A stretch of DNA of 44,990 nucleotides from Chloroflexota bacterium (GCA_034717495.1 JAYELL010000034.1:1-44990); one strand, 5' to 3'; shown: positions 17,850-28,078, counted from the stretch's first letter. The notes: generated by a model not told the origin, from the sequence alone. Made by a program: numbers and translations.

Positions 17850-18233
17850 ATGACGATGGCACTTAGCAAGACCATGAAGAACCTGGATTATGCCTACCAT
17901 TTCGATGGTCGGGGCCGCACGGCCGGCACCGGCTACGAGGACCATATTCGCGATATGATCGAGCAGGTGCTGTTCACGGTGCCGGGAGAGCGGGTCAACC
18001 GCCCCGATTTCGGTAGCGGCCTCCTTCAGCTGGTGTTCGCACCCAACAGTGATGAGTTGGCAGCAACCACCCAGTTCCTGGTACAGGGCGCTCTGCAACA
18101 GTGGTTGGGCGACCTGATACTGGTCGAAGAGGTCGAGGTCGAGGCCCAGGATTCCAGCTTGACAGTCCAGGTGCGATACGTTATCCGGCGGACACAAGAG
18201 CGCCGGGTGGCGGAGTTCAACCGCCAGATCTGA
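17850..18233 (+). CDS. gp25-like baseplate wedge protein
   Basis: The 127-residue product fits the GPW/gp25 family (Afp9/TssE-like): HIRDMIEQVLFTVPGERVNRPDFGSGLLQLVF carries the conserved PGER...P.FG core (in part), followed by a helix and paired C-terminal strands. It should sit in the wedge and start sheath polymerisation with the J-like proteins. A GAGGAGG sequence overlaps the upstream stop, about 10 bases before ATG 17850. ATG 17856 is a second possible start. The C-terminal VRYVIRRTQERRVAEF is typical of the family. Confidence 0.92.
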   Translation: MTMALSKTMKNLDYAYHFDGRGRTAGTGYEDHIRDMIEQVLFTVPGERVNRPDFGSGLLQLVFAPNSDELAATTQFLVQGALQQWLGDLILVEEVEVEAQDSSLTVQVRYVIRRTQERRVAEFNRQI

Positions 18234-18242
18234 GAGTGAGTT

Positions 18243-20858
18243 ATGATCTATTTCTGCTGTGACGAAAGGCGCCGCAACAGCGTTGCGAACCATCCGGTGC
18301 TCAATGGGATCGACTATCTGGAGGTGCTGGACGATCCTGGGCTGCCCAACAATCTCAGGCAGCGTACACTCTTCGTTCACTTTCTGAAGGAGGATCATCT
18401 TGCCGGACTGGACTCGACGAATATTGTGATCGAGGGTGGCGAGCGGATCCGGGATATCGCTGTGCTGGAAACCAAGGCTGATCCATTGGATGCCACGGTA
18501 CTGGTGGTCACTGTCGACCAACCGGGCGACTTCTCGACCTATACCTTGCGTTTGGTGGCAGCGCCGGAGGCGTTGAGCCCACCTGAGGACTTCGATCCTC
18601 GTCTTTCAGCCATCGACTTTTCCTTCAAGGTGGCCTGTCCCAGCGATTTCGACTGTCTGCCTGTCGATGAATGCCCTCCAGATGTCGAGTTGGCGCCTGA
18701 GATCAACTATCTTGCCAGGGATTATGCCAGTTTCCGGCAGCTTATGCTGGACCGGATGGCGACGATCATGCCCGATTGGCCGGAGCGAAATCCGGCCGAC
18801 CTTGGTGTGGCCCTGGTGGAGTTGCTGGCTTATCTGGCCGACCGTTTGAGCTACCAGCAGGATGCCGTAGCCACAGAGGCCTACCTGGGCACCGCCAGGT
18901 TACGGACCTCGGTGAAGCGTCACGCCCGTTTGATGGATTACTTCATGCATGATGGCTGCAACGCGCGGGCATGGGTTTATTTTGATGTCAACGCGCCGGT
19001 GACTCTGCTGGATGTGGATACGATCTCTGGTGCGCCCGCGCGACTGTTGACCCGATGTGTGCCAGGTCCGGTGGTTGCGGCCGATGATTTGCCGGCTGTG
19101 CTCACAGACCACGATCCCGAGGTCTTTGAGTTGCTGGAAACTGGCTACCTGCACCCCGCTCACAATGAAATCCCCTTCTATACCTGGGGCGATGAGGAAT
19201 GTTGTTTGCCCAGGGGTGCCACCCGCGCCTACTTGAAGGACAGCGTGAATGGGGACGAACGACCACGCTTGCGTCCCGGGGATGTGATCATCTTCGAGGA
19301 ACGCCTGGGGCCGAACACTGGCAGCGAGGCTGATGCCGATCCAAGCCATCGCCACGCCGTGCGTTTGACTCGGGTGCATCCGGAAGCAAGCGAAACGATG
19401 CAGGCTGGCGGCCCTGGAGTTCGTCCGAGGATAGATAGAACGCCTGCCGCAGCGGTCATCGATCCCCTCACCGGGCAGCCATACATTGCCATCGAATGGG
19501 ATCCTGAAGATGCGCTGCCCTTCCCGCTTTGCCTGTCGGGCATCACCGACGATGACCATGGCAGTCAACTGGTTTTGGACATCAGCCTTGCCCTTGGAAA
19601 CGTTGTCCTGGCGGACCACGGTCTGAGTATCACGGACGAGGATCTGGGAGTTGTTCCCGACGCAACGATCTTCAAAGCGGAGGGCAGCGAAGCCCACTGC
19701 GAGCCTCACCAACGCCATCCGGTTCCTGCCCGTTTCCGGCCCGGTTTGCAGAGTCAACCGTTGACCCAGCAGGGCATGGTGCCGGCGACAGAGCAGCTTC
19801 CTGGTGGTGGTCAACAGAGGGTGCACCGGCCTTTCGACGACGAAGGGTCGGCGACAGCGGCATTCCGGTGGTTGATGCGTAATACCATGCCTGCGGTCAG
19901 CCTGGTCGATAGCCTGGAGCGGACCTGGAAATCCCGGCGTGACCTTTTGGCAAGCGAAGAGGATGCCACCGAGTTCGTGGTGGAGATGGAGCAGGGAGGA
20001 CGGGCCTTTCTGCGCTTCGGCGACGACCGCCATGGTGAGCGTCCCAACAGTGGGCTGGGATTCACGGCAACTTATCGGATCGGCAATGGAACGAGCGGAA
20101 ACGTCGGTACCGACGTGATCACTCTGCTGGTGACAGGGCAGAACGATGTGGCGGCTGCAGTTACCGGCGTGCGTAATCCATTGCCTGCCCGAGGTGCTGT
20201 TGAAGCGGAGCGCATCGAGGATGTTCGCCAGCGGGCACCTGTGGCCTTTCGCACCCAGGAGAGGGCTGTGACGGCCGCGGACTATGCCGAAGTCACGGAA
20301 CGGCAGCAGGACATGCAGATCCAGCAGGCGGCCGCGACCTTTCGCTGGACCGGCAGCTGGCACACGGTGTTTGTAACGGCCGATCGTTATGCCGGGCTTA
20401 CCGTCGATGAACACTTCGAGCAGCGCCTGCAAGACCGGCTCGAGCGCTACCGTCTGGCGGGCTACGACCTGGAGGTCGACGGTCCGCGCTACGTGCCGCT
20501 GGAAGTCACCATCAAGGTCTGCGTCAAGACAGACTATTTTCGCAGCCACGTCAAGGCAGCCCTTCTCGATGTCTTTAGCAATCGCGTCCTGCCCGATGGA
20601 CGGTTGGGTATCTTCCATCCCGACAATTTCACCTTTGGCCAGCCTGTCTATCTGAGCAAATTGGTGGCTGCGGCCCAGCAGGTGGCGGGGGTGGAATCAG
20701 TGAAAGTTTCCAGGTTTCAGCGGCGGGGCCGTCCCGATCCGAAGGCGTTTCAGGATGGCATGTTGGCCTTCGAGCGGCTTGAGATCGCTCGATTGGACAA
20801 CGATCCCAGTTTCCCCGAACGAGGTACATTCAAGTTGAAGTTGTTAGGTGGCAAATAA
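18243..20858 (+). CDS. Baseplate J-like wedge protein, first copy (Afp11-like)
   Basis: The 871-residue product is a large putative baseplate assembly protein. The N-terminal part has a CPPDVELAPEINYLARDYASF segment (in part) with TIMPDWPERNPADLGVALVELLAYLADRLSYQQDAVATEAYL, the hallmark of eCIS/gp6-like wedge proteins. The C-terminal half has the J-like core: VTAADYAEVTERQ, RLAGYDLEVDGPRYVPLEV, LLDVFSNRVLPDGRLGIFHPDNFTFGQPVYLSKLVAAAQQVAGVE. It should form the wedge ring around the hub. The adjacent gene encodes a second, diverged protein of the same general type, so the two probably pair as in Afp11/12. Confidence 0.9.
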   Translation: MIYFCCDERRRNSVANHPVLNGIDYLEVLDDPGLPNNLRQRTLFVHFLKEDHLAGLDSTNIVIEGGERIRDIAVLETKADPLDATVLVVTVDQPGDFSTYTLRLVAAPEALSPPEDFDPRLSAIDFSFKVACPSDFDCLPVDECPPDVELAPEINYLARDYASFRQLMLDRMATIMPDWPERNPADLGVALVELLAYLADRLSYQQDAVATEAYLGTARLRTSVKRHARLMDYFMHDGCNARAWVYFDVNAPVTLLDVDTISGAPARLLTRCVPGPVVAADDLPAVLTDHDPEVFELLETGYLHPAHNEIPFYTWGDEECCLPRGATRAYLKDSVNGDERPRLRPGDVIIFEERLGPNTGSEADADPSHRHAVRLTRVHPEASETMQAGGPGVRPRIDRTPAAAVIDPLTGQPYIAIEWDPEDALPFPLCLSGITDDDHGSQLVLDISLALGNVVLADHGLSITDEDLGVVPDATIFKAEGSEAHCEPHQRHPVPARFRPGLQSQPLTQQGMVPATEQLPGGGQQRVHRPFDDEGSATAAFRWLMRNTMPAVSLVDSLERTWKSRRDLLASEEDATEFVVEMEQGGRAFLRFGDDRHGERPNSGLGFTATYRIGNGTSGNVGTDVITLLVTGQNDVAAAVTGVRNPLPARGAVEAERIEDVRQRAPVAFRTQERAVTAADYAEVTERQQDMQIQQAAATFRWTGSWHTVFVTADRYAGLTVDEHFEQRLQDRLERYRLAGYDLEVDGPRYVPLEVTIKVCVKTDYFRSHVKAALLDVFSNRVLPDGRLGIFHPDNFTFGQPVYLSKLVAAAQQVAGVESVKVSRFQRRGRPDPKAFQDGMLAFERLEIARLDNDPSFPERGTFKLKLLGGK

Positions 20859-20870
20859 CACCAGAGGATC

Positions 20871-23369
20871 ATGATGAGCCAATCTCCAGTCACGCTGAAT
20901 GACTGCGGCTGCTGTCAGGGAACCAGCGCAGAGACGCCGGTTACCCTCGATAATCGACCAGGCCTGAGTGCGATCGCCTACCGGGTTGGCATCCACGGAA
21001 CGTTCAAGCGCACCATGCTGGCCCGTCTTTCCTCCAGCGCTTACCCAGCGCTGCGTATGCTGACGACCCGCGAGGATGACGACTTCACCATCGCTCTGCT
21101 GGATGCGTGGGCAGTGGTTGGCGATGTGCTGAGCTTTTATCAGGAACGGATCGCCAACGAGTCCTACTGGCGTACGGCGACGGAACGGCTGTCGCTGCTG
21201 GAGATGGCCCGTCTTATTGGCTACGAACTGCGCCCCGGCGTGGCCGCCACGACCCTGCTGGCCTTTTCGATGGACGAGACACCTGGGGCGCCCGAAAGCG
21301 TCATCGTGACGGCAGGTGTCAAGGCTCAAAGTGTACCGGGACAGGACGAATTTCCTCAGACCTTCGAGACCATCGAGGAAATCGAGGCCCGCCCCGAATG
21401 GAATGCACTGAAGCTGAAGTTAACCGAAGGCCAAAGTGTTGGACAGAGCAGCCAAAAGATCTATCTGGAAGGCACCGGCAGTAATCTTCGGGCCGGCGAT
21501 GCGCTTATCTTCGTCGGAACGAATCGAAAGGACGATCCCGAAAGCAACAACTGGGACTTTCGCTATGTAAGCGATGTGACTGCCGACCCGGTGTCGAACC
21601 AGACGCTGGTCATATTGAGCACAGCCCTGGATAGTAGCGTGGCTTCTGGACATCCGCTGGAGGTGCACGCGCTGCGCCAGAGAGCGGCCCTCTTCGGCTA
21701 CAATGCCCCTGATCCGCGTGTCCTGCCGGCGGAAACCCTGACCAAATACGCGAGCAGCCTCAATGCAGGGAAGACCCGTTGGCTCTATCCAATATCCGGG
21801 AGCACGGTTTATTTGGACAACAACTATCCTGCGGTTGAGAAAAGCAGTTGGGTCGTGCTGACCAGGCCCGGCTCTACCCGGCTGTACGAAACGGCTGGCG
21901 TTTCCGAGGCCGCTGTTGCCAATTTTGCCATGACAGGAAAGGCAGCAAAGGTTCAACTGGACCCCAGCACCGGCCTGGGTAACTTTTCCAGCACCAACTA
22001 TCGCGGCACGACAGTCTATGCCCAAAGCGAACGGCTTGCAGTAGCCAGTGAGAGGCCCATCGGCAAGAAGGCAACCGGCAGGGTGGATAATCTCCTGATG
22101 GCAGCCAAGGTGGACAACCTGTTGCCCGAGCGACGCCTTGTTCTGGTAGGCATCCCAAAAGACGCTGAAGAGTTAACGAGCGAGGACCTGGTCCTGGACA
22201 GCGCCAAACTTGAAGGCAACGCCACACGCCTGACCTTCACTACGACGCTTCAGCAATCGTACCAGCTGGAAACAGTGATGATCTACGCCAATGTGGCCAG
22301 GGCCACTCACGGCGAGACCACCCAGGAGGTGTTGGGTGCCGGCGATGCAACCCGGCCCTACCAGAAGTTTGGGCTAAAACAGTCGCCGGTGACCTATGTG
22401 CGGGATACAGTATCGGCCAGCGGCGCGGTTTCGACATTGGCGGTGAGGGTCAACGACATCCTGTGGCACGAGGTGCCAAGCCTGTACCAAAAAGGCCGCG
22501 ATGAGCGTGTCTTCGTGACCCGGCGGGACGACGAGGGAAAGATGACCGTACAGTTCGGCGACGGTCAAAATGGCGCCCGGCTGCCCACCGGTATTGACAA
22601 TGTCCGGGCTACGTATCGCAAGGGGCTGGGAGCAGCCGGTAACCTGGAGTCTGAGCGACTGACAACTCTGTTGACCCGTCCGTTGGGCTTGAAGGAAGTT
22701 GCTAATCCGGTGCGGGCTGCTGGCGGCGCCGATGGGGAGACCCGCGACGAAGCCCGCCGCAATGCGCCTGTCACAGTTCGGACCCTGGATCGCATCGTTT
22801 CTCTTCAGGATTATGAGGATTTCGCCCAGGCCTATGCCGGGATCGCCAAAGCCCGGGCCACCTGGACCTGGAGCGGCCAACAGCGGGGCGTGTTTGTTAC
22901 CGTCGCTGGCGCGAACGGCGACATCGTGGAGACCGGTAGCGACACGACCGGTTCCAGCCTGCTTTCGGCCATGCAGGGGGCTGGCAATCCCTTCGTGCCG
23001 CTGTCACTCGCTTCCTATGTTCCGGTGAAATTTACGTTGGACGCCGTGATAACCGTTGAGCTGGATTATGACTCCGATCTGGTTCTGGCAGCCGTGGAGA
23101 ATGATCTGCGCGATCACTATTCGTTCGAGGCCGGAGAGCTGGGCAAGCATGTTTTTCTGAGCGAGATCATGGCTGTGATACAGAGCGTCGATGGGGTGGT
23201 TGCAGTCGACGTCAATTACTTTCATCGGCTTGATCCTGGCGTCGGCCCCACTTTTTCTCAGCGACTGATTGCCGCCGCGCCGAGCCCGGGCGTGGCGGCC
23301 GGGGAGGTTTTCGGCGCCGAACTGTTGATGATCACCGATGAGCCGCTGGGGCTCGAGACCGCACTATAG
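20871..23369 (+). CDS. Baseplate J-like wedge protein, second copy (Afp12-like)
   Basis: The 832-residue product (start ATG 20871 or 20874) shares the plan of the upstream protein: a N-terminal CGCC, then RMLTTREDDDFTIALLDAWAVVGDVLSFYQERIANESYW, a long variable middle, and a C-terminal J-like core with TVRTLDRIVSLQDYEDFAQAYAGIAKARATW (in part) and VFLSEIMAVIQSVDGVVAVD. It should be a wedge partner of the previous protein and of gp25. The N-terminal part and the J-core are recognisably related to the first copy, but the middles differ strongly in sequence. The CxCC at residues 13-16 is an unusual N-terminal cluster. Confidence 0.9.
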   Translation: MMSQSPVTLNDCGCCQGTSAETPVTLDNRPGLSAIAYRVGIHGTFKRTMLARLSSSAYPALRMLTTREDDDFTIALLDAWAVVGDVLSFYQERIANESYWRTATERLSLLEMARLIGYELRPGVAATTLLAFSMDETPGAPESVIVTAGVKAQSVPGQDEFPQTFETIEEIEARPEWNALKLKLTEGQSVGQSSQKIYLEGTGSNLRAGDALIFVGTNRKDDPESNNWDFRYVSDVTADPVSNQTLVILSTALDSSVASGHPLEVHALRQRAALFGYNAPDPRVLPAETLTKYASSLNAGKTRWLYPISGSTVYLDNNYPAVEKSSWVVLTRPGSTRLYETAGVSEAAVANFAMTGKAAKVQLDPSTGLGNFSSTNYRGTTVYAQSERLAVASERPIGKKATGRVDNLLMAAKVDNLLPERRLVLVGIPKDAEELTSEDLVLDSAKLEGNATRLTFTTTLQQSYQLETVMIYANVARATHGETTQEVLGAGDATRPYQKFGLKQSPVTYVRDTVSASGAVSTLAVRVNDILWHEVPSLYQKGRDERVFVTRRDDEGKMTVQFGDGQNGARLPTGIDNVRATYRKGLGAAGNLESERLTTLLTRPLGLKEVANPVRAAGGADGETRDEARRNAPVTVRTLDRIVSLQDYEDFAQAYAGIAKARATWTWSGQQRGVFVTVAGANGDIVETGSDTTGSSLLSAMQGAGNPFVPLSLASYVPVKFTLDAVITVELDYDSDLVLAAVENDLRDHYSFEAGELGKHVFLSEIMAVIQSVDGVVAVDVNYFHRLDPGVGPTFSQRLIAAAPSPGVAAGEVFGAELLMITDEPLGLETAL

Positions 23370-23393
23370 GGTCTGGACGAGACGAGGTTCAGA

Positions 23394-25439
23394 ATGAGTT
23401 ACGACCTGGACACGATATACGAATTGCTACCGGCAATCTACCGCCTGCGCGATGCAGAGGAAGGGGATCCTCTCAAGGCGTTACTGGGTGTCATATCCGA
23501 GCAGACAGCGATTCTCGAGGAGAATCTGGCTCAGCTTTACGACGATCAATTCATCGAAACCTGCGCCGATTGGGTGGTGCCCTATATCGGCGATCTGATC
23601 GGGTATCGTACTCTGCACGGAGTCACTCCGGAAGTTAGCAGTCCTCGCGCTGAGGTGGCTAACACGATAGGCTACCGCCGGCGCAAGGGCACTGCGGCGA
23701 TGCTGGAGCAACTGGCCAGGGATGTAACCGGCTGGAATGCCCGGGTGGTCGAGTTCTTTGAGCTTCTGGCAACCAGTCAATACATGAAACACCTGAGGCT
23801 GCACAACCTGTACAGCCCTGCCATGCGCGATTGGGAAGCGCTGGAACGATTGGATACTGCCTTCGACAGGGTTGCTCACACGGCAGATGTCAGGCGAATT
23901 GGCGGCTATCCGCAGTCGCCCAGGTCTGAACGAAGCGCCGGCAAGTTCAATATTCCCAATGTGGGGATTTACCTCTGGCGACTGGATAGCCATAAACGCA
24001 GCAGGTCGCCCGCGGTACGGATCGGTCCCCGGCGTTATATGTTCAGCCCTCTGGGGAAAAACACCCCGCTCTACAATCGGGTCGAAACTGAGGATGAGAT
24101 CACCCACCTGGCGGAGCCCATCAATGTTCCCATGGCGTTGAGCCGCCGGGTACTGGATTCCTACCTGGCACTGCACTACGGGCCTGGCAAGGGAATCCTG
24201 CTCACCGCCGGCGGTGTGGAGATCGACCGCAGCCAGGTCGTGGTCTGCAATCTTTCCGACAAGGGGGCTGTGTGGGCCCATAAGCCGGCCGACAAATATG
24301 CCATCGATCCGGTACTTGGCCGGGTGGCTACCCCGCAGAACACGGGGGACCCGGGCCAGGGCATTTTGACGGTGACCTTCCACTATGGATTCAGCGCCGA
24401 TCTGGGCGGAGGCGAATACGCCAGGGCCGACGACCTGGATGAGGAACTCGCGCCGGTGATGAGGGTGCCAACAGATGAGGCGTCGATTCAGGCTGCGCTT
24501 GCGGCCCTGGGTGGCCACGGCGTTGTCGAAGTGCAGGATAGTGGCCCCTACGATGAGACTCCCCACCTCACGGCCACAGCTGGTTCCCGCCTGGAGCTAC
24601 GGGCCGCGGACGGAAGCTTTCCTCACCTCTTGCTGGGCGGTGAACTGGTCATCGACGGGGGGGATGAAGCCGAGGTTACCGTCGATGGCTTGCTGATCAG
24701 CGCCGCCGCCGTCCGTATCACAGGCAACCTGCGACGGGTTACCCTACGCCACTGTACTCTTGTGCCTGGGCACAGCCTCTTCGTCGATGGAAGGCCGCGT
24801 TTCCCCGACGCGGCAAGCCTGATCGTCGATGCCGAGGGCCTGATCCTGGAGATCGACCGGTGCATATTGGGCGGATTGCGAGTCGACGGACAGGTCGCGG
24901 AGGTTCGTATCGTGGACAGTATTGTCGATGCGACCTCGCCCGACAGGGTCGCTTACGCCGCTTTGGATGGAGAGGGACCTGGCGCGCAGCTGACCGTCGT
25001 CGATTCTACGGTAATCGGCAAGGTGCACACCCGGCTGCTGGAGTTGGCCTCAAACACCATTTTTCACGCCCGGCTTGATGTTGACGGCGGGGATACCTGG
25101 CTCGCGCCCGTTTTGTCGCAGCGGCGCCAGGAGGGCTGCGTGCGCTTTTCATTTGTGCCGTTCCGGTCGGTGACACCTCGCCGTTTTCAATGCCAGCCGG
25201 CCAGGGAGGAAGACATGGTGTCCATGAGGCCTGTCTTCAACTCCCAGCGCTATGGAGATCCCGACTATTGCCAGTTGAACCAGCGGTGCCCGGTCGAGAT
25301 TCGCACTGGTGCCGATGATGAATCTGAGATGGGCGTGTTTCACGACCTGTATCAGCCTCAAAAAGAGACGAATCTGCGGGTACGCCTGGATGAATATCTG
25401 CGCTTTGGGTTGGAGGCGGGGATATTCTATGCCAGCTAA
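23394..25439 (+). CDS. gpI-like tail protein with C-terminal beta-helix
   Basis: The 681-residue product begins like phage tail protein I: YELLPAIYRLRDAEEGDPL, LEENLAQLYDDQFIETCADWVVPYIGDLIGYR, then RRRKGTAAMLEQLARDVTGW (in parts). In other tails gpI links baseplate to fibres. From about residue 356 to 570 the sequence turns into regular short strands (ELVIDGGDEAEVTVDGLLIS, RVTLRHCTLVPG, AEVRIVDSIVDAT) that look like a right-handed parallel beta-helix, as in pectate-lyase-like and tailspike proteins. As no separate fibre gene is seen, this part may contact the target surface. The C-terminal 110 residues form another domain. Confidence 0.82.
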   Translation: MSYDLDTIYELLPAIYRLRDAEEGDPLKALLGVISEQTAILEENLAQLYDDQFIETCADWVVPYIGDLIGYRTLHGVTPEVSSPRAEVANTIGYRRRKGTAAMLEQLARDVTGWNARVVEFFELLATSQYMKHLRLHNLYSPAMRDWEALERLDTAFDRVAHTADVRRIGGYPQSPRSERSAGKFNIPNVGIYLWRLDSHKRSRSPAVRIGPRRYMFSPLGKNTPLYNRVETEDEITHLAEPINVPMALSRRVLDSYLALHYGPGKGILLTAGGVEIDRSQVVVCNLSDKGAVWAHKPADKYAIDPVLGRVATPQNTGDPGQGILTVTFHYGFSADLGGGEYARADDLDEELAPVMRVPTDEASIQAALAALGGHGVVEVQDSGPYDETPHLTATAGSRLELRAADGSFPHLLLGGELVIDGGDEAEVTVDGLLISAAAVRITGNLRRVTLRHCTLVPGHSLFVDGRPRFPDAASLIVDAEGLILEIDRCILGGLRVDGQVAEVRIVDSIVDATSPDRVAYAALDGEGPGAQLTVVDSTVIGKVHTRLLELASNTIFHARLDVDGGDTWLAPVLSQRRQEGCVRFSFVPFRSVTPRRFQCQPAREEDMVSMRPVFNSQRYGDPDYCQLNQRCPVEIRTGADDESEMGVFHDLYQPQKETNLRVRLDEYLRFGLEAGIFYAS

Positions 25440-25460
25440 CCGATCCTTTGGAGGTCCGCT

Positions 25461-27899
25461 ATGAAGGGCGATTTCAGTCGAAACACCTTTGATCCAAAAA
25501 AACATTATTCCAACGTACTGATGCAACAGGGACGCGTGCATCTGGACGCGGATTGGAATGAGCAGCAGGCGATCGTTACCTGCCGTGTCGAAACCGAGGC
25601 CCGAGATGTGATCGGGAAGTGCGGTGGGCCGCTCGGCGGGGCTGGTTTCGGGCTGGTCGCCAAACCGGACGGCACGCTGGTGATTGGCAAGGGCCGTTAC
25701 TACGTGGACGGCATTCTGTGCAAGAACGAGCAGGACGCAGCCTACAAAGATCAGCCTGATCTGCATGAGCCACCTGACATTCCCTCATTGCTGAAAGAGG
25801 CGGATACCGCTCTGGGAATCGTCTACCTGGATGTATGGAAACGTCACATCACGGCCCTGGACGATCGGCTTATTCGGGAGGTAGCCCTGGGCGGCCCCGA
25901 CACCGCCACCCGGGTGCAGACCGTCTGGCAGGTCAAGGTGCTGCCCGTTCAGTCAGCCGGCGATTCCAGTGAATTGCAGGAGTTGATTGAGGTGCGCAAA
26001 GAGCTGCTGCAGATGCTCATGGAACTGGAAGAAGCAGGCGCCGGGGCCGACCAGATCGCCGAGGTGAAGGCTAAGATTGAGGAAGTCGAGGCGGCCATCA
26101 TCGCCAGCCTTGGAAGGAAGAGTTGTGCCGATTCCTTTCCGGAGTGGACCGACCTGATATCTCCGCCAGAGGGAAAGTTAACGGCCCAAACCACGGTAGC
26201 GGATGACGACGACAATCCCTGCCTTTTGCCGCCCAGTGCCGGGTATCAGCGATTGGAGAATCAACTCTATCGGGTCGAGGTGCATCGACCCGGACCCAGG
26301 GGACAGGCAACCTTTAAGTGGTCCCGGGAGAATGGATCGGTGGTAACACCGATTGAAAAGTTCAATGGCAAAGAGGTCACTGTCACCAGTGTGGGACCAG
26401 ATGCAGTGCTGGGTTTCTCGAACGAACAGTGGGTCGAGGTTATCGACGATAAACGAGAGCTGGATGGCGCGCCGGGGCAACTGGTGCAGATCGCCAACGT
26501 GGATCCCGGCACGCGCATCATCACCCTCAAGGTGGCGCCGGCGGCGATAGATTCCAGGTACAATCCCAAATTGCGCCGCTGGGACCAGACCGGCGACGAC
26601 GCCACGGCCGGGGGCGTTCGGATTCTGACCGGGCTCCACGACCTGGAGGGTGGCATTCAGGTTCAGTTTTCTGCCGCCCACTACAAGACGGGCCAATATT
26701 GGTTGATTCCCGCACGAACGGCCACCGGCGAGATCGAATGGCCACCCTTTGAGGTGCCCAACACAAGCCCGGAAGCGGTCCCTCCCTTGGGAATCCATCA
26801 CCACTACTGCAGGCTGGGCATTGTGCGCCTGAAGGACAACGATCTACGAGTGATTCAGGATTGCCGTACCATCTTTCCTCCCCTGGCCTCGCCGGCACTG
26901 CGGGTCGAACGGATCAGTTGGCGGAACGACGATCTGATGAGCATTAGCAGGTTCGCCGAGGAAGGGCTGCGCATGGCTCTCAGCGGTACGCCTGATTCCC
27001 GAACCATTGACAGTTCCACGATGATCGTGACCGCGGAGGTGTCCTATCGCGAGGGAGATTCCCAGAGCGAGGTGCCGCTGAATCACAGCCTGATCCTTCA
27101 CGGCAGTATCAGCGTCCACGGGAACATTATTCACTGGCAGTGGGATCAGGGCACAAATCCTGATGGTCCCAGTGGTGCCGGTTTTCTGGCTGTGAATTCG
27201 CTGGCAGCAATCCAGGATCCGCGCATCATCCGGCTTAGAGTTGTGCTAAAGGGGCACGTGGTCTGGGGTGATTTTGGCCAGCGCCGCCTCTTCCTGGATG
27301 GGCAGGCCTTCGGTCGCCCGGACCTGCGAGGAGTCGACAATTCGGTTCGCACGGCGCTGGAATTACCCAGTGGCAACGGTGAACGGGCAAGCGATTTCGA
27401 GAGCTGGTTTTTCCTGGGAACCGAGGGAGATACCCCTGAGCCGCTCCAGGTTAGGACGGTGCGTTTCATTTCTGTGAGGGAGACAGGGGAGCAGCCCAGC
27501 TCGGCCGGTGATATCAACGTGCCTCCGGTGCCCAGCGTGCCGCCGGTATTCAAGGCTGGTGAGCGTATCAACGTCGTCGAGATTGAGTTCAACAGAGCCG
27601 TCAGCCCGGAGGGCATGAAACCCAACGGTGAACCGCAGTCGATCCATGTAGACAGAGTCGACCAGGCGGGCAACCTGGACAAGATCTTTGGCGACATCCA
27701 GCTGGTGGACGAACACAAGGCGCGCTTCCTGGTCCAGGATCCCTCACGATTTCCAAAGGGTAACTTCCTCCTCACCATTCTTGGAGAGGATCGCGATGTG
27801 GATCCCGGCGTTCGTGCCCAGGATGATGGGTCCTTGCTCGATGGGGACTTCGATGACGATCCGGGCGCCGATTTCCGCCTCGAATTTCGCGCTGTGTAA
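25461..27899 (+). CDS. DUF6519 protein, last gene of the CIS operon
   Basis: The 812-residue product starts with the DUF6519 signature: MKGDFSRNTFDPKKHYSNVL then QQGRVHLDADWNEQ. Proteins of this type close many eCIS loci. The function is not established, and they may be peripheral baseplate or receptor-side structures. A charged helical stretch at about 168-218 (ELQELIEVRKELLQMLMELEE) could form a coiled coil. The C-terminal part contains a long beta-rich region and an Ig-like domain with INVVEIEFNRAVSPEGMKP. GGAGG lies 8 bases before ATG 25461. The operon appears to end here, since the next gene has its own promoter. Confidence 0.82.
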   Translation: MKGDFSRNTFDPKKHYSNVLMQQGRVHLDADWNEQQAIVTCRVETEARDVIGKCGGPLGGAGFGLVAKPDGTLVIGKGRYYVDGILCKNEQDAAYKDQPDLHEPPDIPSLLKEADTALGIVYLDVWKRHITALDDRLIREVALGGPDTATRVQTVWQVKVLPVQSAGDSSELQELIEVRKELLQMLMELEEAGAGADQIAEVKAKIEEVEAAIIASLGRKSCADSFPEWTDLISPPEGKLTAQTTVADDDDNPCLLPPSAGYQRLENQLYRVEVHRPGPRGQATFKWSRENGSVVTPIEKFNGKEVTVTSVGPDAVLGFSNEQWVEVIDDKRELDGAPGQLVQIANVDPGTRIITLKVAPAAIDSRYNPKLRRWDQTGDDATAGGVRILTGLHDLEGGIQVQFSAAHYKTGQYWLIPARTATGEIEWPPFEVPNTSPEAVPPLGIHHHYCRLGIVRLKDNDLRVIQDCRTIFPPLASPALRVERISWRNDDLMSISRFAEEGLRMALSGTPDSRTIDSSTMIVTAEVSYREGDSQSEVPLNHSLILHGSISVHGNIIHWQWDQGTNPDGPSGAGFLAVNSLAAIQDPRIIRLRVVLKGHVVWGDFGQRRLFLDGQAFGRPDLRGVDNSVRTALELPSGNGERASDFESWFFLGTEGDTPEPLQVRTVRFISVRETGEQPSSAGDINVPPVPSVPPVFKAGERINVVEIEFNRAVSPEGMKPNGEPQSIHVDRVDQAGNLDKIFGDIQLVDEHKARFLVQDPSRFPKGNFLLTILGEDRDVDPGVRAQDDGSLLDGDFDDDPGADFRLEFRAV

Positions 27900-27979
27900 A
27901 TCAACCTCGGGCTAAGTTTGGGCAATCTGCTTTCCGCTTTTTCATGTGCGTATCCGTCACGCCTGCTTCTCCCTACGTC

Positions 27980-28020
27980 ACTCCCGCAGTCATCCTCGCG
28001 AACGCAGGGAAGGCGGGAGT
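27980..28020. repeat. Intergenic palindromic element
   Basis: ACTCCCGC (27980-27987) and GCGGGAGT (28013-28020) are exact reverse complements flanking a 25-base middle. The arrangement resembles REP-type intergenic repeats scattered in many bacterial genomes. It lies between the end of the CIS operon and the lipM-like promoter and could stabilise the operon's 3' end. The genome-wide copy number is unknown from this window. Confidence 0.4.
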
Positions 28021-28069
28021 CCATCTATGGCTGGTCTCCTGTAGTGCTTCCCGGAAGTCAAGGGAAGTG

Positions 28070-28078
28070 TGGTATAAT
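28070..28078 (+). promoter_or_regulatory. Extended -10 promoter of the lipM-like gene
   Basis: TGG-TATAAT (28070-28078) is an extended -10 (TGn-TATAAT). It ends 8 bases before ATG 28087, so the transcript should be leaderless or nearly so. No TTGACA-like -35 stands out, which is normal for extended -10 promoters. Confidence 0.6.

Noticed and set aside
18900-20618. Minus-strand open frame of 572 codons opposite the J-like gene
   Set aside because: The translation has no recognisable motif and no ribosome site. It is a shadow of the baseplate gene.
23481-24566. Minus-strand open frame of 361 codons opposite the gpI-like gene
   Set aside because: It is antisense to a well-supported gene with no motif.
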